19,916 nucleotides of DNA from JAEYFP01 sp964579795. Its GTDB lineage: Bacteria; Bacillota; Clostridia; Lachnospirales; Lachnospiraceae. Positions 14,493-19,916 of the stretch are shown here, piece by piece; the stretch's first letter is position 1, and each line of letters begins with the position of its first letter. The stretch covers positions 1 through 19,916 of the forward strand of contig CAZOHM010000048.1 in assembly GCA_964579795.1 (NCBI GenBank), given 5' to 3'. A model generated the notes under the pieces. That model worked only from the letters and a program-made list of their open reading frames with translations, did not search any database and had not been told where the DNA came from. A program made the position numbers and the translations under genes.

Positions 14493-15362
14493 GTGGGAGA
14501 TTTTTGTATCAGGACCGATCTTGCATTGGAGGCCAGAGAATGTGTTCGGGAAGGAACGGACGCTGTCAGAGGTGTTGAGGTGGAAGAGGAATATGATGAG
14601 TCAACTGGAATACGTGTGACGAGGGTGAAGATACTTACCCGCAATGGTGCAAAGGAACTTGGAAAACCGATGGGAACCTATATTACGTTGGAGGCACCTG
14701 ACATGGCTGAACCGGACGAAGGTTATCATAGAGGTGTTTCTGAGGAACTTGCAAAGCTGATTAAACAAATCATGACGCAGAGCTGTATACGGGAAAACAA
14801 CGATGTACTTGTTGTTGGACTTGGAAATCGTGATGTGACACCGGATGCACTGGGACCGCATGTAATCGGAAATTTAATGATTACAAGGCATATTATCCAG
14901 GAATATGGAAAATGCGCATATACTTCAGAAAATGTACAGACAGTAAGCGGAATTGTGCCTGGAGTAATGGCACAAACAGGTATGGAGGCAGCGGAAATCA
15001 TTAAAGGTGTTATTGAACAGACGAATCCGGCGTTGGTAATTGCCATAGATGCGCTGGCTGCGAGAAGCACAAAAAGACTAAATAGAACAGTTCAAATTAC
15101 GGACACTGGAATTCATCCGGGCTCAGGCGTGGGAAATCATCGAAATGCGATCACACAGGAAAGTCTCGGAGTGCCGGTTATTGCAATTGGTGTTCCAACA
15201 GTGGTTGATGCGGCAACAATTGTAAATGATGCGGTTGAAAACTTGTTAAATACGATGTCGGATTTGAACAATTTCTATGTAACACCAAAGGATATAGATG
15301 AAACAGTTAAACGACTTGGATTTACTATTTCGGAAGCATTGAACATAGCTCTTCATACATGA
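14493..15362 (+). CDS. gpr: Germination protease GPR
   Basis: 289-residue protease (MEROPS family A25) that degrades small acid-soluble spore proteins when spores germinate. It is made as a zymogen in the forespore. The N-terminal RTDLALEARE (7-16) is the usual propeptide/start region. The two aspartates matching the catalytic pair of Bacillus megaterium GPR are D118 in TPDALGP and D186 in IAIDALAARS, with SDSGIHPG-like TDTGIHPGSGVGN (203-215) after them. It lacks the long insert before the C-terminal part that Bacillus GPR (about 370 residues) has, as seen in shorter clostridial forms. Start GTG 14493 lies eight bases after AAGGAAGG. An ATG at 14488 is in another frame. spoIIP follows 70 bases later with no terminator, so read-through is likely. 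Confidence 0.95.
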   Translation: MGDFCIRTDLALEARECVREGTDAVRGVEVEEEYDESTGIRVTRVKILTRNGAKELGKPMGTYITLEAPDMAEPDEGYHRGVSEELAKLIKQIMTQSCIRENNDVLVVGLGNRDVTPDALGPHVIGNLMITRHIIQEYGKCAYTSENVQTVSGIVPGVMAQTGMEAAEIIKGVIEQTNPALVIAIDALAARSTKRLNRTVQITDTGIHPGSGVGNHRNAITQESLGVPVIAIGVPTVVDAATIVNDAVENLLNTMSDLNNFYVTPKDIDETVKRLGFTISEALNIALHT

Positions 15363-15381
15363 AGCGTTCGGCGAATGGTGA

Positions 15382-15409
15382 CATAGCAAAAGCAGGACGG
15401 GCATATACA
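15382..15409 (+). promoter_or_regulatory. Weak sigma-E-like promoter candidate before spoIIP
   Basis: CATAGC at 15382-15387 and CATATACA at 15402-15409, separated by 14 bases, partly match the mother-cell sigma-E pattern (ATA core, CATACAnT). The -10 matches about five of seven scored positions. Bacillus spoIIP is sigma-E dependent, which supports looking here, but the match alone is weak. Confidence 0.3.
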
Positions 15410-15432
15410 TGATATGACAGGGGGATATGCAT

Positions 15433-16740
15433 ATGAAATGGCATGGGAGAAAAAGAAACAAACTGTTCTATTGTGTATTGACCGTACTGTGCCTGCTTTG
15501 CCTGATTAGAATCAGCATGACTGAGCGCCCTGAACAACAATCTAAAAAAATAGATACGGTTCTGTCTTATCTGTCAAACACTATACAGGAGCAGATAATA
15601 AAAACATATCTGCCTTCTTTAAGCTATACAGCAGAATACGGTTCGGACGATGAGAGCTTTATGCAAAAGACACTGTATGTACGTGCACCGCTTCTTGAAT
15701 ATGTCGGAATGCAGGCAGACTATGAAACACAGATTGAGGATGCAGTCACTGAACAGAAAATACTGGAGCAGGAGGCAAATGATGAACGGGATTTGCTGTG
15801 GGAGGCACTAATAAATGAAAATGCGGCAGCGACCAGTATAGAATCGGATCGATTGCCAAAAGACGAAACTAAGATACAGGAACCTTCGGTGTCAGACAAT
15901 ACATATTCACAAGATTCTAACACAGAACAGCATAAAGAAATTAATATGGAAGAACTGAAGGATTTTGATTCGTTGGTTACAAAATTTTATGCGATTGACA
16001 AGTCGACATCGATTGACGAAAATCAACTTAATTTGGAAATGCTGCTCAAAAAAGATATTTCCATGCAAAATGGAAAGGCAGGAGGAAGTATTCTGATATA
16101 TCATACCCATTCACAGGAAGGGTACAGCAACAGTATTATGGGAGATTTGTCTACAACGGTAGTTGGTGTTGGAGAACAATTGTGTGAAAGACTTCGGGAA
16201 TACGGATATACAGTTATACATGATACGGGAATTTATGATCTTGAGGATCGAAATTATGCTTATGCAAAAGCGGGTGAGGCTATAGAACAAATACTCGAGC
16301 AGCATCCCGAAATAGAAGTTATAATTGATCTTCACAGAGATGGCGTCAGTAATACAAGAAAACTTGTAACAGAAATTAATGGAGTACAAACAGCACAGAT
16401 TATGTTTTTTAATGGTCTCAGCAGAACAACAACACTGGGCGATATTTCTTATCTTCAGAATCCATATATAGAAGATAATCTTTCGTTCACATTTTGGCTT
16501 CAATTAAGTGCAGAGAAGTATTATCCGACCTTGACAAGAAAAATATATTTGAAGGGTTATCGATATAATCTGCATTACAGACCCAAAAGTCTGCTTGTGG
16601 AGGTTGGTGCCCAGACTAATTCCCTTGAGGAAGCAATTGCAGCAATGAATCCCCTAGCGGATATTCTTGATAAAGTGCTTGACCCCAGTGAAGAAGAACA
16701 TATATACTATTATGAGGAAAATAGCGAAGATACTCAGTAA
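15433..16740 (+). CDS. spoIIP: Stage II sporulation protein P
   Basis: 435 residues. SpoIIP is a membrane-anchored peptidoglycan amidase/endopeptidase that acts with SpoIID and SpoIIM to thin septal wall and drive engulfment of the forespore. A short basic N terminus (MKWHGRKRNK) precedes one membrane segment at about 11-28. A Glu/Asp/Ser-rich spacer spans about 100-175. The catalytic domain (about 215-430) has ILIYHTHSQEGYS with H224, H226 and E229, followed by DLHRD at 299-303, the expected zinc and catalytic region. I chose ATG 15433 because GGGGG (15420-15424) is eight bases upstream; in-frame ATG 15427 is too close. The stop codon at 16738-16740 merges into the lepA ribosome site, so the two genes are translationally close. 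Confidence 0.94.
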   Translation: MKWHGRKRNKLFYCVLTVLCLLCLIRISMTERPEQQSKKIDTVLSYLSNTIQEQIIKTYLPSLSYTAEYGSDDESFMQKTLYVRAPLLEYVGMQADYETQIEDAVTEQKILEQEANDERDLLWEALINENAAATSIESDRLPKDETKIQEPSVSDNTYSQDSNTEQHKEINMEELKDFDSLVTKFYAIDKSTSIDENQLNLEMLLKKDISMQNGKAGGSILIYHTHSQEGYSNSIMGDLSTTVVGVGEQLCERLREYGYTVIHDTGIYDLEDRNYAYAKAGEAIEQILEQHPEIEVIIDLHRDGVSNTRKLVTEINGVQTAQIMFFNGLSRTTTLGDISYLQNPYIEDNLSFTFWLQLSAEKYYPTLTRKIYLKGYRYNLHYRPKSLLVEVGAQTNSLEEAIAAMNPLADILDKVLDPSEEEHIYYYEENSEDTQ

Positions 16741-16750
16741 GGTGGAGAAA

Positions 16751-18559
16751 ATGGATCAAAGTAAAATTAGAAATTTTTGCATAATTGCACACATAGATCA
16801 TGGAAAATCAACACTTGCAGATCGAATTATTGAAAAAACCGGGTTGCTGACAAGCCGTGAAATGCAGGCGCAGGTGTTAGATAATATGGATCTGGAAAGA
16901 GAACGTGGAATCACAATTAAGTCTCAAGCTGTCAGGACAGTTTATAAAGCACAGGATGGAGAAGAATATGTTTTTAATTTGATTGACACACCGGGACATG
17001 TGGATTTTAACTATGAGGTCAGCAGAAGTCTTGCTGCCTGCGATGGTGCGATTCTTGTTGTTGATGCAGCACAGGGAATAGAAGCACAGACACTGGCAAA
17101 TGTATATTTGGCAATGGACCATGATTTGGATGTTTTTCCTGTTATTAATAAGATTGATTTGCCGAGTGCAGAACCCGACCGTGTTGTAGAAGAAATTGAG
17201 GATGTGATAGGGATAGAGGCGCAAGACGCACCTCGTATCTCTGCAAAGAATGGAATAGGAATAGAAGAAGTGCTTGAACAGGTAGTAAAAAAGATTCCTG
17301 CACCGAAAGGGGATGCTGATGCGCCGCTTCGTGCATTGATTTTTGACTCTATTTATGACTCTTATAAGGGTGTTATTGTTTTTTGCAGACTTCGTGAAGG
17401 CAGAGTTAGAAAAGGTACACGCGTTAAAATGATGGCAACAGGTGCAACAGCAGAAATTGTAGAGGTAGGATATTTTGGAGCGGGACAATTCATCCCATGT
17501 GATGAGCTTTTTGCAGGGATGGTAGGATATATGACAGCCAGTATAAAAAATGTCCGAGATACAACTGTAGGTGATACGATAACAGATGCTGACAGACCAT
17601 GCAATGAGCCACTTCCGGGCTATAAAAAAGTACAGTCGATGGTTTATTGTGGTCTATATCCCGCGGATGGAGCAAAATATCCGGATTTGCGTGATGCACT
17701 TGAAAAGCTTCAACTGAATGATGCTTCCCTACAATATGAGCCAGAGACTTCCATAGCACTGGGTTTTGGTTTCCGATGCGGATTTCTTGGTCTTTTACAT
17801 TTGGAGGTTATTCAGGAAAGGCTGGAGCGTGAATATAATCTTGACCTTGTAACAACAGCACCAGGCGTTATTTATAAAGTACATAAAACAAATGGGGAAA
17901 TGATTGAGCTTACAAACCCATCCAATTTGCCGGACCCATCAGAAATCGACTACATGGAAGAGCCGATAGTCAGCGCAGAGATTATGGTAACAAAAGATTT
18001 CCTTGGGTCGATTATGGAATTGTGCCAGGAACGCAGAGGCAGATACCTTAGTATGGAATACATGGAAGAAACAAGAGCATTGCTTAAATATGAATTGCCA
18101 TTGAACGAGATTATTTATGATTTTTTTGATGCGTTGAAATCGCGCTCAAGAGGTTATGCGTCGTTTGATTATGACATGAAAGGATATGAACGGTCGGAAC
18201 TTGTAAAGTTGGATATTCTGATTAACAAAGAGGAAGTAGATGCTTTGTCCTTTATTGTACATGCTGAGAGTGCCTATGAACGTGGCAGGAAAATGTGCGA
18301 GAAACTGAAGGAGGAGATTCCGAGACATTTGTTTGAAATACCAATTCAGGCGGCAATAGGAAGCAAAATCATAGCAAGAGAGACTGTAAAGGCGATGCGC
18401 AAGGACGTTCTTGCAAAGTGCTATGGAGGCGATATTTCTCGTAAGAGAAAACTTCTGGAGAAACAAAAGGAAGGTAAAAAGCGTATGCGCCAGATTGGAA
18501 ATGTAGAAATTCCGCAAAAAGCATTTATGAGTGTTTTGAAGCTTGATGATAATGATTGA
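16751..18559 (+). CDS. lepA: Elongation factor 4 (LepA), translational GTPase
   Basis: 602 residues from ATG 16751, the usual LepA length. The open frame extends 28 codons upstream into spoIIP, but AGGTGG (16740-16745) sits right before ATG 16751 and the protein there begins MDQSKIRNF as expected. GTPase motifs: G1 AHIDHGKST (13-21), G3 DTPGH (79-83), G4 NKID (123-126). The C terminus has the LepA-specific signature GGDISRKRKLLEKQKEGKKR near 555-575. LepA binds ribosomes and affects initiation/assembly or stalled elongation states; its exact role is debated. It lies 10 bases after spoIIP and 26 bases before hemW. Any separate promoter would have to be inside spoIIP, and I did not find a convincing one. 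Confidence 0.97.
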   Translation: MDQSKIRNFCIIAHIDHGKSTLADRIIEKTGLLTSREMQAQVLDNMDLERERGITIKSQAVRTVYKAQDGEEYVFNLIDTPGHVDFNYEVSRSLAACDGAILVVDAAQGIEAQTLANVYLAMDHDLDVFPVINKIDLPSAEPDRVVEEIEDVIGIEAQDAPRISAKNGIGIEEVLEQVVKKIPAPKGDADAPLRALIFDSIYDSYKGVIVFCRLREGRVRKGTRVKMMATGATAEIVEVGYFGAGQFIPCDELFAGMVGYMTASIKNVRDTTVGDTITDADRPCNEPLPGYKKVQSMVYCGLYPADGAKYPDLRDALEKLQLNDASLQYEPETSIALGFGFRCGFLGLLHLEVIQERLEREYNLDLVTTAPGVIYKVHKTNGEMIELTNPSNLPDPSEIDYMEEPIVSAEIMVTKDFLGSIMELCQERRGRYLSMEYMEETRALLKYELPLNEIIYDFFDALKSRSRGYASFDYDMKGYERSELVKLDILINKEEVDALSFIVHAESAYERGRKMCEKLKEEIPRHLFEIPIQAAIGSKIIARETVKAMRKDVLAKCYGGDISRKRKLLEKQKEGKKRMRQIGNVEIPQKAFMSVLKLDDND

Positions 18560-18585
18560 TTTTTCCAGAACCGGAGGGATGTGAC

Positions 18586-19776
18586 ATGAAGAATGAGAAA
18601 GAAAAGCTTGGTCTTTATGTACACATCCCTTTTTGCATGCAAAAATGCAGGTACTGTGATTTCCTTTCGTTTCCTGCATGCTCCAAACAACAGGAAGTGT
18701 ATGTGGAGGCGCTTAACAGAGAGATAGACGGGATTCAGGAAAAGTACCCGAATGCAGCATTGAAAGAGTACAAGGTGGATACCATTTATTTTGGAGGGGG
18801 AACTCCAAGTGTGATTGACGAGAAATTGATAGGAGAAATATTATGTAAACTCAAAACCGCCTTTGATATCTCAGAAACTGCAGAGATTACACTTGAAGCA
18901 AATCCGGGCACTCTGAATGTTACCAAACTTCAGGCGTACAGAGCGTTTGGAATTAATCGTTTGAGCATTGGTCTACAGTCTGCAAATGAAAAAGAACTTC
19001 GGCTACTTGGCAGAATACATTCATGGGAAGAGTTTCAGGAAAATTTTTATGCAGCAAGAAAGGAAGGATTTGAGAATATCAACATTGATATTATGACAGC
19101 ACTTCCGGGACAGACTGAGGAAAGTCTGCAGAAAACGATTAATTGTATCATGGAATTGCAGCCGGAGCATGTTTCTGCGTACAGTCTGATTATTGAAGAG
19201 GGGACACCTTTTTACGAAATGTATCATGAAACCGATTGTTTGGATGAGCCTACGTTTATTCAACCAGCTACAAATGCACTTCCGGATGAGGAAAAGGAAC
19301 GTAAACTTTATGTACTGACAAGGGATAACCTTGAAAAAAACGGATATGTACATTATGAAATTTCGAACTTTGCAAAGCCTGGCTACGAAAGCCGACATAA
19401 CAGTGCCTGTTGGGAATTAACAGAATATCTTGGCCTTGGTCTTGGGGCAGCAGGTCTGCTTTGCCATGCTCGATACAGAAATGGTTCCGAAATGGCTGAA
19501 TATATTAAACACCCTGAAAAGGCGTTCATATATGAGGAATTAGATAGAGATAGACAGGAAGAAGAATTTATGTTTCTGGGACTTCGTATGAAAAAGGGAG
19601 TTGATGAGAACGTATTTTATAAACGGTTTGGTGTAACAATGCGGCAGGAGTATGGAAAAACTTTATGTAAACTTGAAAACCAAAAATTATTAAAATACAA
19701 GGATGGCTGTTGGAGCCTGACAGATGTCGGAATTGATTATGGAAATTATGTTTTTTCTGAATTTTTAAAAAATTAA
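18586..19776 (+). CDS. hemW: Radical SAM heme chaperone HemW (HemN-like)
   Basis: 396 residues from ATG 18586, chosen because GGAGG (18573-18577) is eight bases upstream; the frame is open a further 30 bases. The 4Fe-4S radical SAM motif is C17-x3-C21-x2-C24 in FCMQKCRYCDF. It lacks the extra cysteine right after the triad that true HemN has (CxxxCxxCxC), so HemW is the better name than coproporphyrinogen dehydrogenase. Other marks are GGGTPS (70-75), SIGLQS, ALPGQT and HYEISNFAKPG. Compared with typical HemW there seems to be an insert of about 15 residues (TDCLDEPTFIQPATNA) between GTPFYEMY and LPDEE. HemW binds heme and is thought to deliver it to respiratory proteins. It follows lepA, as in many Firmicutes, where hrcA-grpE-dnaK usually come next. 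Confidence 0.93.
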   Translation: MKNEKEKLGLYVHIPFCMQKCRYCDFLSFPACSKQQEVYVEALNREIDGIQEKYPNAALKEYKVDTIYFGGGTPSVIDEKLIGEILCKLKTAFDISETAEITLEANPGTLNVTKLQAYRAFGINRLSIGLQSANEKELRLLGRIHSWEEFQENFYAARKEGFENINIDIMTALPGQTEESLQKTINCIMELQPEHVSAYSLIIEEGTPFYEMYHETDCLDEPTFIQPATNALPDEEKERKLYVLTRDNLEKNGYVHYEISNFAKPGYESRHNSACWELTEYLGLGLGAAGLLCHARYRNGSEMAEYIKHPEKAFIYEELDRDRQEEEFMFLGLRMKKGVDENVFYKRFGVTMRQEYGKTLCKLENQKLLKYKDGCWSLTDVGIDYGNYVFSEFLKN

Positions 19777-19848
19777 TAAAACGGTATCGTACATAATGAA
19801 TAGATGTATGATAAAGAACAATAAAATTCAATGAAATTGTGAAAAATA

Positions 19849-19877
19849 TTGTTATTTTATTGAAAATTTTGTATACT
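19849..19877 (+). promoter_or_regulatory. Possible promoter downstream of hemW
   Basis: TTGTTA (19849-19854), a 17-base spacer and TATACT (19872-19877) form a plausible sigma-A promoter. An overlapping alternative is TTGAAA (19860-19865), 15 bases and TATAAT (19881-19886). The region 19777-19916 is very AT-rich, which inflates chance matches. No hairpin terminator for hemW and no CIRCE element are visible before the window ends. Confidence 0.4.
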
Positions 19878-19916
19878 GAATATAATTGTTATAGATTATT
19901 GATTTTGGCAAGAAAG

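Noticed and set aside
19819..19862. 9-bp inverted repeat CAATAAAAT/ATTTTATTG after hemW
   Set aside because: Arms are pure AT-rich sequence 26 bases apart in a very AT-rich region, so chance is likely; no T tract or GC core for a terminator.
19777..19916. CIRCE operator for an hrcA-dnaK operon
   Set aside because: hrcA often follows hemW, but no TTAGCACTC/GAGTGCTAA dyad is present in the visible 140 bases.

Overview
The window looks like a chromosomal core region of a low-GC, spore-forming Firmicute. The best fit is Clostridia, family Lachnospiraceae (Roseburia/Agathobacter-like), which is inference from gene order, codon use and protein style. The 3' part has the clostridial order rpsT (reverse strand), gpr, spoIIP, lepA, hemW, which pairs sporulation genes with translation genes. 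Promoters are mostly classic sigma-A types, plus one sigma-G-like site. No rRNA, tRNA, CRISPR array, insertion sequence or phage gene is visible.

Layout. (1) 1-4462: an OASS-family PLP enzyme (cysK-like) and full-length carB, 42 bases apart and probably co-transcribed. They start from tandem extended -10 promoters overlapped by an inverted repeat and end at an 18-bp hairpin terminator. carA is not adjacent. (2) 4535-8914: one very large c-di-GMP signalling protein, REC-PAS-degenerate GGDEF-EAL-REC-PAS-like-GGDEF. Its natural start seems to be one base out of frame. (3) 8921-10329: serS of the divergent gut-Clostridia type, with its own promoter and a terminator shared with the convergent next gene. 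(4) 10359-11072 (reverse): a zinc-dependent phospholipase C-like protein broken by a 100-N assembly gap that is flanked by a duplicated 26-mer. (5) 11235-13974: a three-gene operon of a hot-dog thioesterase, a NYN nuclease with two LOTUS domains, and a Gfo/Idh/MocA oxidoreductase with a long charged tail. (6) 13998-14492: rpsT on the reverse strand, with a strong promoter, an operator-like palindrome and a leader hairpin, divergent from the sigma-G-type promoter of gpr. (7) 14493-19776: gpr, spoIIP, lepA and hemW. The window ends in a short promoter-like region before a gene that is not visible (hrcA would be expected).

How they work together. Most genes are housekeeping: cysteine metabolism, pyrimidine/arginine precursor synthesis, seryl-tRNA charging, ribosome assembly, elongation rescue and heme handling. 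gpr and spoIIP serve germination and engulfment. The least ordinary elements are the fused two-receiver c-di-GMP enzyme with its out-of-frame start, the palindromes at the rpsT and cysK promoters, and the tandem-LOTUS NYN protein. I did not find a clear new defence or mobile system.
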